A DNA stretch of 49,296 nucleotides from Banduia mediterranea (GCF_031846245.1 NZ_JAVRIC010000028.1:1-49296); one strand, 5' to 3'. Shown: positions 34,533-44,185, numbered from the stretch's first letter. The notes: generated by a model from the letters alone, not told the origin. Program-made: numbers and translations.

Positions 34533-36233
34533 CTACGGCGCCAGAGCAGCGGCGCTGTCGCGAGGCTCCGTCGCCGACTCGGATTCGACGAGATGTCGGC
34601 TGCCCGATGCGACGGCGTAGGCCGCCCCCAGGAATTCGGCGTCGCTGGGTTCCAGAACGGTATCGACGTACCACCACTCGCCCTGCACCCGCTCCTGCGT
34701 GATGTCGAGCAGCAGATAGCCTTTCTGGGCCAGATCGACGTATTTCATGTGCGGGTTCAGAAGCTTGAGCAGAGGCACCAGTCTCTGGGCCGCCTCCAGT
34801 CCTGGTGAGGTCACCGAGGTACAGACGAATTCGGTGCCCAGAGACCCGTTTCCGTTCAGAGGGTTGTAGACCAGCGGGTTCGCCGGGTCGGGCGTCAGGT
34901 CCATGCCCCAGGACGTGTGGATGTCTCCGGTCAGCACCACTACATTGTCGAGCGCCAGCGCCTCGATCATGTCGAACACGCGTGCGCGTTCGGCGCGATA
35001 GCCATCCCATTGATCGGTGTTGATGATCAGACCGCCGGTGCCGACGATCGGCAAGGATCTCAGCAGCGCTTCAAGCACTGGAATCGGCAGGCCGGTCAGT
35101 ACCGACAGCTCCGGGAGGCTGGGAATACGCAACTGTCCGAACATCACCTGCTGGCCGAGAATCTTCCAGGCAACGCCGCTGTCCGCGAGCGCTGAATTAA
35201 GGAAGCCGCGCTGCTCGGAGCCGAGCAGTTCGCGTGCCTGGTCGTTGATACTCGATGCTTCGAGCAGACCCGCCTGCTCGTCGCGCGCAATCAAACGCGT
35301 GTCGAGCATCACGAAATCGGCCAGGTCGCCATAGCGGAAACTGCGATAAATGCGTTCGGGCCGGCCGGCTTCCACCTCGCGGATCGGCAGCCATTCGTAG
35401 TACGCCTGGATACCCCAGGCCTTGCGCTGGGCCCACACGCCCTCGTCGCCCTCGGTGTGATTGCTCGCCCCGTCCCGCCAGGAATTGTCGGCCGTTTCGT
35501 GGTCGTCCCAGACGGTGATGAATGGATGCTGGCGGTGCACTTCCTGAAGGTCCGTATCCAGCCTGTAGTAGCCATGACGGGTCCGGTAATCCTCCAACGT
35601 GAGGATTTCTGCGGCCGGCTGATATTCGCGAACCTCGCCGTACTGACCGGTGCCGTATTCGTAGATGTAGTCGCCCAGATGCAGCACCACGTCGATGTCG
35701 CTGCGATCCGCGAGACGTCGGTAGGCATTGAAATAGCCGTGCGCATAGCTGGCGCAGGACACTACGCCCACGCGCAGCCGGTCCAGGCTGCCACTCGGCG
35801 CGGTCCGGGTGCGTCCCACCGGAGAATCCCAGCCTTCGGCCGAAAAGCGGTAGTAGTAGCTGGTGCCGGCGTCGAGACCGGCCGCGTCAATCTTGATCGT
35901 GTAATCCCGATCCGGATGGGCCTGCGCCTCGCCTTCGAGCACCCGCTCCTCCAGTTCCGCGTCTTCAGCCACCACATAACGCACCGCAACCGTCCCGCTG
36001 GCGGCGCTGCTGATGCGCGTCCACAGAATGACGCGATCGCTCAGGGGATCGCCGCTGGCGACGCCGTGCTTGAAGGGGTTTTCGCCCTGTTCTCCACTGC
36101 GGCCACCGGCTTGTGGGCTGTTGCCGCAGGCGCTGAGTGTGCCGCCGCCCACCACGGCGGACGCCAGGCCCATGCGCTTCAGAAAATGACGGCGTGACAG
36201 CGCCGCACGCTTGTTACGTGACCGACCGGCCAT
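34533..36233 (-). CDS. PhoD-family alkaline phosphatase/phosphodiesterase, Tat-exported
   Basis: The protein has 566 residues. The N terminus has a twin-arginine signal (LSRRHFLKRMGLASAVVGG) followed by LSAC, so it may be a Tat-exported lipoprotein. PhoD N-terminal domain then metallophosphatase core: HGVASGDPLSDRVILWTRIS, VVSCASYAHGYFNAYRRLA, VVLHLGDYIYEYG, VWDDHETADNSW and LTGDIHTSWGMDL carry the metal ligands. The ATG at 36233 starts just before the Tat motif; the longer frame overlaps ppsR and is spurious. PhoD enzymes release phosphate from esters outside the cytoplasm, usually under phosphate limitation; no clear Pho box was identified. Confidence 0.93.
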   Translation of the reverse strand: MAGRSRNKRAALSRRHFLKRMGLASAVVGGGTLSACGNSPQAGGRSGEQGENPFKHGVASGDPLSDRVILWTRISSAASGTVAVRYVVAEDAELEERVLEGEAQAHPDRDYTIKIDAAGLDAGTSYYYRFSAEGWDSPVGRTRTAPSGSLDRLRVGVVSCASYAHGYFNAYRRLADRSDIDVVLHLGDYIYEYGTGQYGEVREYQPAAEILTLEDYRTRHGYYRLDTDLQEVHRQHPFITVWDDHETADNSWRDGASNHTEGDEGVWAQRKAWGIQAYYEWLPIREVEAGRPERIYRSFRYGDLADFVMLDTRLIARDEQAGLLEASSINDQARELLGSEQRGFLNSALADSGVAWKILGQQVMFGQLRIPSLPELSVLTGLPIPVLEALLRSLPIVGTGGLIINTDQWDGYRAERARVFDMIEALALDNVVVLTGDIHTSWGMDLTPDPANPLVYNPLNGNGSLGTEFVCTSVTSPGLEAAQRLVPLLKLLNPHMKYVDLAQKGYLLLDITQERVQGEWWYVDTVLEPSDAEFLGAAYAVASGSRHLVESESATEPRDSAAALAP

Positions 36234-36312
36234 GAAAGCCCCCGAAAGTGTTGTTATCGGGTCAGCGTATGACGGTTTGTTGACGCCGCCGTGACACGAG
36301 CGGAGCGCCGAA

Positions 36313-37137
36313 TCAGAACGATTGCTTGCGAATGCCTTTTTCCTGCATTGCCAGCGTCGCGATTTCCTCGATCGACATCGTGGTGCTGTTGACGTAGGGA
36401 ATGCCGAGCCTGCGGTACATCGCCTCGGCCTGACGCAGTTCGAAGCTGCACTGGCGCAGCGAGGCATACTCACTGCCGGGGCGTCGTTCGCTGCGAATCT
36501 GATGCAGGCGATCCGGGTCGACGATCAGTCCAAACAGCTTTTCGCTCAGCGGCACGATCGTGCGCGGCAGTTTCTGATCCTCCAGGTCTTCCTCGATCAA
36601 AGGAAAATTGGCGGCAAAAATGCCATGCTGCATCGCCAGATACAGCGTCGTCGGCGTCTTGCCGCAGCGCGAGGGCGCGATCAGGATGATGTCGGCGCTG
36701 GCAAGGCCGCGAGAAGACTGCCCGTCATCGTGTTCGAGCGCAAAATTCATGGCGTCGATACGCGCGTAATAGCGCTTGGTATCAGCCACGCCATGCGCAC
36801 GACCCGCCGTATTGGTCGCGTGCAGATTGAGCTCGAGTTCGAGCACCGGGATGAAGGTATCGAACAAATCCAGGAACAGACTGTTCGCACCGCGTAAAAT
36901 GGCGCGGATATCGTCGCTGACCGTGGTGCTGACCAGAATTGGTCGCGATCCAGACGTCTCGGCGAGGTGGTTGATATAGTCGACCGTGCTGCGCGCCTTT
37001 TCGACCGTATTGATGAACGGCAGCGTGCTCTTGCGAAAATCGATGCCGTCGAACTGCGTCAGCAGGCTGTTTCCAAGGGTTTCAGCCGTGATCCCGGTTC
37101 GATCGGACACGAAAAATACGTTGACGTTTATCGACAT
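36313..37137 (-). CDS. ppsR: PEP synthetase regulatory protein (kinase/pyrophosphorylase)
   Basis: PpsR inactivates PEP synthase by ADP-dependent phosphorylation and reactivates it by Pi-dependent dephosphorylation. The 274-residue protein starts [20 protein letters not shown] and has [12 protein letters not shown], the P-loop-like [17 protein letters not shown] (about 154-170), and [17 protein letters not shown] at the C terminus. All are diagnostic for DUF299/PSRP. It is divergent from ppsA, its target, across 93 bases. Confidence 0.96.
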   Translation of the reverse strand: MSINVNVFFVSDRTGITAETLGNSLLTQFDGIDFRKSTLPFINTVEKARSTVDYINHLAETSGSRPILVSTTVSDDIRAILRGANSLFLDLFDTFIPVLELELNLHATNTAGRAHGVADTKRYYARIDAMNFALEHDDGQSSRGLASADIILIAPSRCGKTPTTLYLAMQHGIFAANFPLIEEDLEDQKLPRTIVPLSEKLFGLIVDPDRLHQIRSERRPGSEYASLRQCSFELRQAEAMYRRLGIPYVNSTTMSIEEIATLAMQEKGIRKQSF

Positions 37138-37230
37138 GCGCCCAGTGTTCGTTCAGAGAAGTTGTTTTATATATGTCTTTGGGATACGTCTTTGGCCATT
37201 TTTGGCCGTTTTCAGCTTGCGGGGTCTTGA
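37138..37230. promoter_or_regulatory. Divergent ppsR/ppsA promoter region
   Basis: The 93-base AT-rich gap contains TATATA/TATAAA on the minus strand, a candidate -10 for ppsR. Direct repeats GTCTTTGG (two copies, 14 bases apart) and TTTGGCC (two copies) lie toward ppsA. No exact match to a known operator was recognised. Confidence 0.4.
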
Positions 37231-39606
37231 GTGAAAAAAGCAAACGTACTGTGGTTCCAGGAACTTGGCATGTCCGACGTGGAAATCGTCGGCGGCAAGA
37301 ATGCCTCACTCGGCGAAATGATCCAGCACCTGGCCAAGGCCGGAGTGCAGGTGCCGGGCGGTTTTGCGACCACAGCCGGTGCCTATCGTGAATTTCTGTC
37401 CCACGAGGGTCTCGCCGACCGTATTAACGGGATGCTTGCCGAACTGGATGTCGATGACGTTCAGGCGCTCGCGAAAACCGGCAAGACCATCCGCGAACTC
37501 TTGATCGGGGCGCCGTTTCCGGCCGAACTGGAAGCCGACATCCGCACCGCCTACAAGACGCTGATCGAAGAAGCCGGCGGTCCGATCACTGTGGCGGTGC
37601 GTTCCTCGGCCACCGCCGAGGATCTTCCCGACGCTTCGTTCGCCGGCCAGCAGGAAACCTTCCTCAACATCAACGGCGTGGACAACGTGTTGCTGGCGAT
37701 GAAGGAAGTCTTCGCCTCGCTGTTCAACGACCGCGCCATCGCCTATCGCGATCATCAGGGCTTCGAGCACTCGCAGGTGGCGCTGTCCGCCGGCATCCAG
37801 CGCATGGTGCGCTCGGACGAAGGCGCATCCGGCGTGCTGTTCACGATGGACACTGAATCCGGTTTCCGTGACGCGGTCTTTGTGACAGCGAGCTACGGCC
37901 TGGGTGAGGCCGTGGTCCAGGGCGCGGTGAATCCGGACGAGTTCTACGTCTACAAGCCGGCGCTGGAGGCCGGCCGCCCGGCCGTGCTGCGCCGCACCGT
38001 CGGCGCCAAGGCCAAGAAGATGGTCTACACGGCCGACAAGACGCTCGGCAAGACCGTCGAGTTCGTCGATGTCCCTGTGGCCGATCGCCAGCTGTTCTGC
38101 CTCACCGACGAGGAAGTCAGCGAACTCGCCCGCTACGCCGTGATCATCGAGAAGCACTACGGCCGCCCGATGGACATCGAATGGGGCAAGGACGGTCTCG
38201 ACGGCAAGCTCTACATCCTGCAGGCGCGGCCGGAAACCGTGCAGTCGCGCGCCTCGACCACCGTGCTCAAGCGCTACAAGCTCAAGGACAAGGGCCCGCT
38301 GCTGTCCACCGGACGCGCGATCGGCCAGAAAATCGGTGCCGGCAAGGTCCGCATCCTTGATTCGATCGACCAGATGAACCGCGTGCAGAAGGGCGATGTG
38401 CTGGTCACCGACATGACCGATCCCGACTGGGAACCGGTGATGAAGCGCGCCTCGGCGATCGTCACCAACCGTGGCGGCCGCACCTGCCACGCCGCGATCA
38501 TCGCGCGTGAACTCGGCATTCCGGCGGTCGTCGGCTGCGGTGACGCCACCGAGTTGCTCAAGGATGGCGCCGAAGTCACGGTATCCTGCGCCGAAGGCGA
38601 TACCGGCAACATCTACGAGGGTCTGATCGACTTCGCTGTCGACGAAATCGCGCTCGACAAGATGCCGGAGATTCCGGTCAAGATCATGATGAACGTCGGC
38701 AATCCCGAACAGGCGTTCGACTTCGCCAGCCTGCCGCACCGCGGCGTCGGCCTGGCCCGCCTCGAGTTCATCATCAACAAGCAGGTCGCGATTCATCCGC
38801 AGGCGCTGCTGGAGCTGGACAAGCAGACCCCGGAAAACCGCGCGCTGATCGACCCGATGATCGCCGCCTACAAGAATCCGCGCGACTACTTCATCAAACG
38901 TGTGGCCGAGGGCGTCGCCACGATCGCCGCCGCCTTTGCGCCGGAGCCGGTGATCTTCCGCATGTCGGACTTCAAGTCCAATGAATATGCCAATCTGATC
39001 GCCGGATCGCGCTATGAGCCACACGAGGAAAACCCGATGCTGGGCTTCCGCGGTGCCTCACGCTACATCTCCGAGAAATTCCGTCCGTGTTTCGACATGG
39101 AATGCGCGGCGATGAAGTACGTACGCGATGAAATGGGGCTGACCAACGTCCAGATCATGATTCCGTTCGTGCGCACCGTGGGCGAAGCCAGGCGCGTCAA
39201 CGAGATCCTGGCGGAGAACGAGCTCAAACGCGGCGACAACGGACTCAAGCTGATCATGATGTGCGAGCTGCCATCGAACGCCGTACTGGCCGAGCAATTC
39301 CTCGAACACTTCGACGGATTCTCGATCGGTTCCAACGACATGACGCAGCTCACGCTGGGTCTGGATCGCGATTCGGGTCTGATCGCCCATCTGTTCGACG
39401 AGCGCGACGAGGCCGTCAAACACATGCTGCATCTGGCGATCTCGGCCTGCAAAAAGCAGGGCAAGTACGTCGGCATCTGCGGCCAGGGGCCGTCCGACCA
39501 TGCTGATCTCGCGAAGTGGCTGCTGGAAGAAGGTATCGAGTCGATGTCGCTGAATCCGGACACCGTGGTCGAAACCTGGTTGTTCCTGGCAGGCCGAACC
39601 GCCTGA
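37231..39606 (+). CDS. ppsA: Phosphoenolpyruvate synthase (pyruvate, water dikinase)
   Basis: PpsA makes PEP from pyruvate and ATP in gluconeogenesis. The 791-residue protein has the ATP-grasp domain (residues 1-345; [34 protein letters not shown] in pattern), the swivelling phosphohistidine domain with [21 protein letters not shown] (His about 420) and a PEP/pyruvate barrel (about 470-790; [39 protein letters not shown]). The GTG start is preceded by GGGG. Full length and intact. Regulated by PpsR encoded divergently. Confidence 0.97.
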   Translation: MKKANVLWFQELGMSDVEIVGGKNASLGEMIQHLAKAGVQVPGGFATTAGAYREFLSHEGLADRINGMLAELDVDDVQALAKTGKTIRELLIGAPFPAELEADIRTAYKTLIEEAGGPITVAVRSSATAEDLPDASFAGQQETFLNINGVDNVLLAMKEVFASLFNDRAIAYRDHQGFEHSQVALSAGIQRMVRSDEGASGVLFTMDTESGFRDAVFVTASYGLGEAVVQGAVNPDEFYVYKPALEAGRPAVLRRTVGAKAKKMVYTADKTLGKTVEFVDVPVADRQLFCLTDEEVSELARYAVIIEKHYGRPMDIEWGKDGLDGKLYILQARPETVQSRASTTVLKRYKLKDKGPLLSTGRAIGQKIGAGKVRILDSIDQMNRVQKGDVLVTDMTDPDWEPVMKRASAIVTNRGGRTCHAAIIARELGIPAVVGCGDATELLKDGAEVTVSCAEGDTGNIYEGLIDFAVDEIALDKMPEIPVKIMMNVGNPEQAFDFASLPHRGVGLARLEFIINKQVAIHPQALLELDKQTPENRALIDPMIAAYKNPRDYFIKRVAEGVATIAAAFAPEPVIFRMSDFKSNEYANLIAGSRYEPHEENPMLGFRGASRYISEKFRPCFDMECAAMKYVRDEMGLTNVQIMIPFVRTVGEARRVNEILAENELKRGDNGLKLIMMCELPSNAVLAEQFLEHFDGFSIGSNDMTQLTLGLDRDSGLIAHLFDERDEAVKHMLHLAISACKKQGKYVGICGQGPSDHADLAKWLLEEGIESMSLNPDTVVETWLFLAGRTA

Positions 39607-39632
39607 TCGCGGCGCACCGCCGGAAAATTCGG

Positions 39633-39659
39633 CGCCCGGGACCGCAACGGTCCCGGGCG
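39633..39659 (+). terminator. Strong hairpin after ppsA
   Basis: CGCCCGGGACCG and CGGTCCCGGGCG form a perfect 12-bp stem with a CAA loop, 27 bases after the ppsA stop and 41 bases before the convergent cinA-like gene. There is no clean T run, so it may act as a bidirectional or weak terminator or transcript end stabiliser. Confidence 0.6.
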
Positions 39660-39700
39660 TCGCTGTTTGTGTGTCGATGTCCGAAGCGCGCCTAGAAAAT

Positions 39701-40465
39701 CTACGGCAGCTTGAGATCCTCGACCTCGATCTGAGCGTCCGCCTTCAGTGTGGCACGCAGGCACATGAAGGCCTCGGCGGCGAAACCGCGCGCACCGCGA
39801 ATGCCGAACTCGATATGCGGCCGCATGCCGGGCCCGCCATGTGAGGGCAGGCTGGACAGCTTGATGCCCTCGAAACGCGCCAGGATGTCGTGCATCAGAT
39901 CCAGCAGATCGCTCTCGCCACGTACGCCGTAGACACGCAGCCTGAATTCTTCAGGCGGTTCGGCGTTGTGCAACTGCGGCAGGCGTTCGTCCAGTACCCA
40001 TTCCAGCATGGGCCAAGCCATTTCCGGGAACCCCGGTACGAAATAGCAGTGGTCGCAGGAAAAGCCAGCGATGGTGTTGATCGGATTCGGAATCAGCTCC
40101 GCCCCTTGCGGGAAATCGGCCATGATCAGCCGGTTTCCCGACGCCTCGCCGCCGCTGCGTTGGTGAATCAGGGCGGCCGCTTCGGGGTGCCGTTCGATCG
40201 GTACACCGAAAGCCAGCGCCGCTGCCTGGCGGGTCACGTCATCAGGGGTGGCACCAATCCCACCACACGACAGCACGATGTCGCCTTCGTCGATTGCCGC
40301 GCGCAATGCGTCCGCGATGCGGGTTTCATCGTCGGCCAGGAAATGCGCGGCGGCCAGGGCAATACCGCGCTCGTTCAGCAGCTCGATGACTCGCGTCAGA
40401 TGTCGGTCCTGGCGCTTTCCCGAGAGGATTTCGTCACCTATGACGAACAATTGAACCTGATTCAC
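39701..40465 (-). CDS. CinA-like molybdopterin-binding domain protein
   Basis: The 254-residue protein has a MoaB/Mog-type fold: QLFVIGDEILSGKRQDRH at the N terminus, IVLSCGGIGATPDDVTRQAAALAFG (about 62-86) and FVPGFPEMAWPMLEW. It corresponds to the first domain of CinA (competence/damage-inducible protein A) without the C-terminal amidohydrolase domain. Relatives are annotated as nicotinamide-nucleotide or molybdopterin-binding proteins; the actual reaction is unclear. The GTG start has GAGG eight bases upstream. It is the last intact gene before the mobile-element debris. Confidence 0.85.
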   Translation of the reverse strand: MNQVQLFVIGDEILSGKRQDRHLTRVIELLNERGIALAAAHFLADDETRIADALRAAIDEGDIVLSCGGIGATPDDVTRQAAALAFGVPIERHPEAAALIHQRSGGEASGNRLIMADFPQGAELIPNPINTIAGFSCDHCYFVPGFPEMAWPMLEWVLDERLPQLHNAEPPEEFRLRVYGVRGESDLLDLMHDILARFEGIKLSSLPSHGGPGMRPHIEFGIRGARGFAAEAFMCLRATLKADAQIEVEDLKLP

Positions 40466-40682
40466 GAATCGATCCTCGGATGCCGGACTCCATTATCGCC
40501 CAGCGCGGACCGGGCGGCGCGATCGCGCTGGCATCGCATTTGCTGATTTATTTCGCAGGGCTTGGGGAGCGGTCGTGCTGCGGGGCGAGGATCCGCTCGG
40601 ACTCAATCGCCTGGTCGATCCGTTTCCGGAACTGCGCCGACCCACACCGACCGCCTGAGACATTTCGACATCGAGGTCTGTC

Positions 40683-40880
40683 TCACTCGGCCGGGCCGGC
40701 TTCGGCATATGACAGCGCCGTGCGCCACGGCCGGGCGGCGTGAAACAGATGCCCCTGAAACCGCTGAATGGCCGATACGGCACAGCAGATGGAAGGCCTC
40801 TTCGTCTTCGACACCCTCGGCAACCACGGACAAATTCAGTTCCTTGCCGAGCGAGCAGATCGCCTTGAGCAGGATAAGGC
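40683..40880 (-). pseudogene. Fragment of an EAL-domain (c-di-GMP phosphodiesterase) gene with a frameshift
   Basis: The minus-strand translation reads LLKAICSLGKELNLSVVAEG, then VEDEEAFHLLCRIGHSA, the penultimate EAL-domain segment (SVVAEGVE is diagnostic). After IGHSA the family continuation (QRFQGHLFHAARPW) is found in another frame and ends at TGA 40683. The rest of the domain, including the EAL motif itself, is absent upstream. Sequence from 40466 to 40682 shows no supportable gene. Confidence 0.65.
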
Positions 40881-40931
40881 AACCCCGTTTCTGTAATTTC
40901 TCGCTGATTCTTCGTTGGTCTCTTGCTCGGT

Positions 40932-41066
40932 TTACTCCATCGTGAGGTAGACCTTACCGGTCACCCACTCCTCGGAAATCTCCATCGCCACTGCGGTCAC
41001 CAGGCGCAGGCAGGCGTCCTCGTTGGGGAAGAGCGTCGCCACGCGTGTGCGCCGCCTGATGCCGAT
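40932..41066 (-). pseudogene. 3' end of an IS256-family transposase
   Basis: The last 44 codons read IGIRRRTRVATLFPNEDACL, then RLVTAVAMEISEEW and VTGKVYLTME before TAA. IS256/mutator transposases end with this pattern (RRRTRVxxxFPNExSxLRLV...EISEEW). Upstream the frame diverges and the rest of the enzyme is missing. A separate minus-strand fragment at about 41141-41293 (starting MDRAVPDRPDIATEA) looks coding-like but is not recognised. Confidence 0.65.
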
Positions 41067-41437
41067 TGCGCGCCGCCCGGTTGCGGCGGAGGGCTGCTGC
41101 CGTCGCGGTCAGATGCCGGAGCAGCTCGCCGCGACCGCTGTTGAAAGTACGCAGCACCGCGCTTGGCCCACGCCTCCCTCTTTCCGGCGTCCTTGGTCTC
41201 CGCCAATGCGACGAGCGCACCGGCCAGTTCCTCGGCGCTGAGGCTGTCCGCCTCGGTGGCAATGTCGGGACGGTCTGGCACGGCCCGGTCCATCCCGAAA
41301 TTTTTTGAGGGAGGAGCCTCTTGCGAAATTCCCGAACGAGGCTGATTTTCTCACCGGCGATTTCGGTGAAAAAGAGAGGCGCGGGTGTTGCCATTGAAGG
41401 CATGATGGGAGTGTCAAAGTCACAGCACACCCGCTCA

Positions 41438-41935
41438 ATGAATGCTGCCCTGCGCGAAGGCCTGACGCAATTCCATCGTCGTTTCCAGCAGGAGCTGGTG
41501 CCCCTGGTGGAAGCCGATCTGGGCCAGCATCTAAGGAACCCACTCGCATTGAGCGTCAAGCCGACGGCATGACCCCGATTTCAGCGGTGCTCACCTCGGC
41601 CAGCGTCCACGACTCGCAGCTGGCGATCCCGTTGGCGACGATGAGTGCGCAGCGCGTGACCCACCTCTACGACCCGATGGATGCCGCCTGCTGCAGCCCG
41701 ATCCTGCGCGCGCACAGTCAAGGCATGGGCCATGTGCCGTTGATCGATCACAACCCGCGCCGTGGCGAGAAGATCGAGTTCGCGCCCCATGAAGCCCAGC
41801 GCTACAAAGAACGCAGCACCGTCGAGCGCGTCAATGCGCGTCTCAAGGATGACTTCGGCGCCGCACGCGTCAACGTGCGCGGCCCCGCCAAGGTGATGAC
41901 CCACCTGATGTTCGGCGTGCCCGCTAAACCGAGAC
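41438..41935 (+). pseudogene. Internally deleted DDE transposase
   Basis: An N-terminal piece (MNAALREGLTQFHRRFQQEL, 41438 to about 41535) is followed in a different frame by a C-terminal piece from about 41560: ADGMTPISAVLTSASVHDSQ, HVPLIDHNPRRGEKIEF, then RYKERSTVERVNARLKD, and RGPAKVMTHLMFGVPA. The C-terminal part is the last third of an IS5/IS1182-type DDE transposase with the catalytic Glu region (STVERVNARLKD). The middle, with the first catalytic Asp residues, is missing. That both pieces come from one gene is an inference. Confidence 0.6.
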
Positions 41936-42034
41936 ATGGACACTTCTTGACCACATCGATATCCGGATTTCAGTCAAAGGCTTCCGGTTTGGTCACAACT
42001 TGACCAGAACGCGGCTGGCGCAGGCTCTCAACCC

Positions 42035-42296
42035 AACTTCAGCGGGAATTTCGCAAGTCCCTCGCGTGAAAAAGCCGCTCAGACCACGCAGCCGAAACGG
42101 CCTTTCGAGCAAGCACTTCGAACCGCGCTGACCTTCCTCGAAAACCCTTATGAACTCTGGGTTTCCGGTCGCTTCTAGCACAAGCAGGCGCTGCTGAAAC
42201 CAGCGTTTTCAGAGCGTTTGCAATATGTGCGGAATGAGGGCTTTCGAACCGCAAAAACCACTTTACCTTTCAAGGCGTTAGCGGCTCCTGCGGCGT
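42035..42296 (+). pseudogene. C-terminal tail of a serine recombinase with an in-frame stop
   Basis: In one plus-strand frame the sequence reads NFSGNFASPSREKAAQT, KRPFEQALRTALTFLENPYE, LWVSGRF, TAG (42176-42178), then HKQALLKPAFSERLQYVRN and EGFRTAKTTLPFKALA. This is the C-terminal region of large serine site-specific recombinases (FLxNPxxLWxSGRxExKRxVLKLAF...YxRNEGFRTAKTTLPFKxL). The TAG occurs where relatives have Glu or Asp. Everything N-terminal, including the catalytic serine domain, is missing. Confidence 0.7.
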
Positions 42297-42308
42297 GCCA
42301 TGTGAGAA

Positions 42309-42327
42309 TGGCGGAGAGGGTGGGATT
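42309..42327. repeat. 19-bp duplicate of the tRNA-Ser 3' end, possible attachment site
   Basis: TGGCGGAGAGGGTGGGATT is identical to 42474-42492, the 3' end of the tRNA-Ser gene including CCA, discriminator base, acceptor strand and part of the T arm. The copies are direct repeats 165 bp apart. The 3' ends of tRNA genes are classical integration sites. Confidence 0.7.
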
Positions 42328-42330
42328 ATT

Positions 42331-42392
42331 CGGGCTTCGCCCTCACCCCTTCGGGGCCGCCCTGCGGGCGTTCGATTCGCGGGCGCGAATCG
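42331..42392. other. Run of four short hairpins between the tRNA-Ser 3' duplicates
   Basis: Consecutive inverted repeats occur: GGGCTTCGCCC, CCCCTTCGGGG, CGCCCTGCGGGCG, and a perfect 9-bp pair CGATTCGCG/CGCGAATCG with a 2-bp gap (42373-42392). The remainder up to 42473 holds no gene; TTCGAATCC near 42418 is tRNA T-arm-like but no full tRNA can be folded. Confidence 0.6.
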
Positions 42393-42473
42393 TCGAACCC
42401 GGTTTTGTCTATCGAGGATTCGAATCCCCGTTTGCACTGGACCACTGAACCACCGAATTTCCAGCGCCAGAAT

Positions 42474-42565
42474 TGGCGGAGAGGGTGGGATTCGAACCCA
42501 CGTGGAGCGTTAAGCCCCCAACCGATTTCGAGTCGGTGCCGTTGTGACCGCTTCGGTACCTCTCC
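42474..42565 (-). tRNA. tRNA-Ser (anticodon CGA)
   Basis: Read on the minus strand the gene has a 7-bp acceptor stem (GGAGAGG with CCTCTCC), anticodon loop CTCGAAA with anticodon CGA, a long variable arm (typical of serine tRNAs), the T arm GGGTTCGAATCCC, discriminator G and an encoded CCA. The length is 92 nt including CCA. It is divergent from mltF and flanks the mobile-element debris at lower coordinates. Confidence 0.95.
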
Positions 42566-42703
42566 GTACACTGTCAACATCGTGATGCACTTCAGCCGAA
42601 CATCCAAGAATTCCAGGCGACCATTCCAGCCATCCCGTCCCGTATTCCGACCGATCCCTCAGGGGCAGTCTAAGCTGCGCGTCCCGAGGGTCGCGCATTG
42701 TAA

Positions 42704-44185
42704 ATGAAGCTACGCATTTCGCCCACCATTGTGATCGGAAAACTGATTGTGCTCGCGATCATCGCCGGAATCGTGCTACCGATCACGACGTGTTCACCGA
42801 AGGTTTCGATCTTCGAACAGGTCCGGTCCACCGGAACGCTGCGCGTGGCGACGGTCAACAGCCCCACCACCTACTACACCGGCCCGCTTGGCGATGAAGG
42901 CTTCGAGTACGACCTGGCCAAGGGTTTTGCGGAAGCCCTGGACGTCAAACTGGATCTGATTGTGCTGGATACCGTGGCTGACGTACTCGAGGCGGTGCGC
43001 ACCGGCGGCGCTCAACTTGGCGCGGCCGGTCTCGCGGTCACCGAGAATCGTCGAGACTACCTGCGTTTCACCACGCCCCTGCGAACCATCGTTCCGCAAC
43101 TCGTGTACCGCATGGGCGAGAACCGCCCCAGGGACATTGACGATCTCGACGAGAGCCGCCAGCTGGTCGTCGTCAAGGACAGCGCGCATGCCGAATGGCT
43201 GGAACGACTCAAGCGGGACCATCCGGACCTGGCCTGGGAGGAGACCGATGAGTTCGAATCCGAGGATTTGCTGGTGCAGGTGGTCGAGGGCCGCATCGGC
43301 TACACGGTGGCGAACTCCGATCTGGTGACGATCAATCAGCGCTATTACCCGCAGCTGCGGGTGGCATTCGCGTTGGCCGACAAGCAGGATCTCGCCTGGG
43401 CGCTGCCGAGCGACGCCGGGCCTTTGTTCGACGCGGCGCAGGCCTATCTGAACCAGCTCGGCGAAACCGAGTTGGGCTGGTTGCACGACCGCTACTTCGG
43501 GCACATTGATCGCGTCGGCTACCTGGGCGCGGTGGCGCTGGCCACTCACGCCGAATCGCGCTTGCCGCGCTACCGCGCCGACTTCGAAGCCGCAGCGGAA
43601 AAGTATGGTCTGGACTGGCGTCTGCTGGCGGCGGTCGGCTATCAGGAATCGGTGTGGGACCCGGAAGCCACCAGCACCACCGGTGTGCGCGGGCTCATGC
43701 AGATCACCGCGCAGACCGCGGAATTTCTCGGCGTCGCCGATCGTCTCGACCCGGCCGAAGCGATCGACGGAGCGGCGCGCTACCTGCAATCCCTCCGAGA
43801 CCGCCTCCCGGACGAAGTGCAGGAACCGGACCGCAGCTGGATGATGCTGGCTGCCTACAACATGGGCATGGGACACATCATCGACGTACGCAAGCTCACC
43901 GCCGCGCAAGGCGGCGATCCGAACCGCTGGCCCGATGTCCGTTCGCGTCTGCCGCTGCTGATGCAGCCCAAGTACTACCGAGAGCTGAAGTACGGCTATG
44001 CGCGTGGCCGCGAAGCCGTGGCCTATGTCGGCAACATCCGCACGTATTACGACATGCTGGTGTGGATCACCGGCGGCCCGCAGAAGCTGCAGAACGAACC
44101 GTCACCGCCACCGAAGCCGCCGCAGGAACCACCCGACACAGGCAAACCGTTCGATCCTCTGGGCATCGATACGCCGGTGTTGTGA
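42704..44185 (+). CDS. mltF: Membrane-bound lytic murein transglycosylase F
   Basis: MltF cleaves the glycan strand of murein, giving anhydromuropeptides. The 493-residue protein has an N-terminal hydrophobic signal/anchor ending ITTC, an SBP_bac_3 (ABC binding-protein-like) domain (about 42-270; GTLRVATVNSPTTYYTG, GAAGLAVTENRRDYLRFT) and an SLT domain (about 290-440) with catalytic Glu in AAVGYQESVWDPEA, then TGVRGLMQIT and AAYNMGMGHIIDV. The C-terminal tail is proline-rich. It is adjacent to tRNA-Ser but on the opposite strand. Confidence 0.95.
   Translation: MKLRISPTIVIGKLIVLAIIAGIVLPITTCSPKVSIFEQVRSTGTLRVATVNSPTTYYTGPLGDEGFEYDLAKGFAEALDVKLDLIVLDTVADVLEAVRTGGAQLGAAGLAVTENRRDYLRFTTPLRTIVPQLVYRMGENRPRDIDDLDESRQLVVVKDSAHAEWLERLKRDHPDLAWEETDEFESEDLLVQVVEGRIGYTVANSDLVTINQRYYPQLRVAFALADKQDLAWALPSDAGPLFDAAQAYLNQLGETELGWLHDRYFGHIDRVGYLGAVALATHAESRLPRYRADFEAAAEKYGLDWRLLAAVGYQESVWDPEATSTTGVRGLMQITAQTAEFLGVADRLDPAEAIDGAARYLQSLRDRLPDEVQEPDRSWMMLAAYNMGMGHIIDVRKLTAAQGGDPNRWPDVRSRLPLLMQPKYYRELKYGYARGREAVAYVGNIRTYYDMLVWITGGPQKLQNEPSPPPKPPQEPPDTGKPFDPLGIDTPVL

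Noticed and set aside
37306-39024. 572-codon minus-strand ORF inside ppsA
   Set aside because: It is a shadow of the PEP synthase gene, which has all three catalytic domains.
40540-40658. Plus-strand reading ending in RRPTPTA before TGA 40658
   Set aside because: It looks mildly coding-like, but no start, ribosome site or family could be recognised, so it is left as intergenic sequence.
42400-42460. Second tRNA gene next to tRNA-Ser
   Set aside because: A T-arm-like TTCGAATCC and a D-arm-like TTCAGTGG occur, but no acceptor or anticodon stem can be formed.
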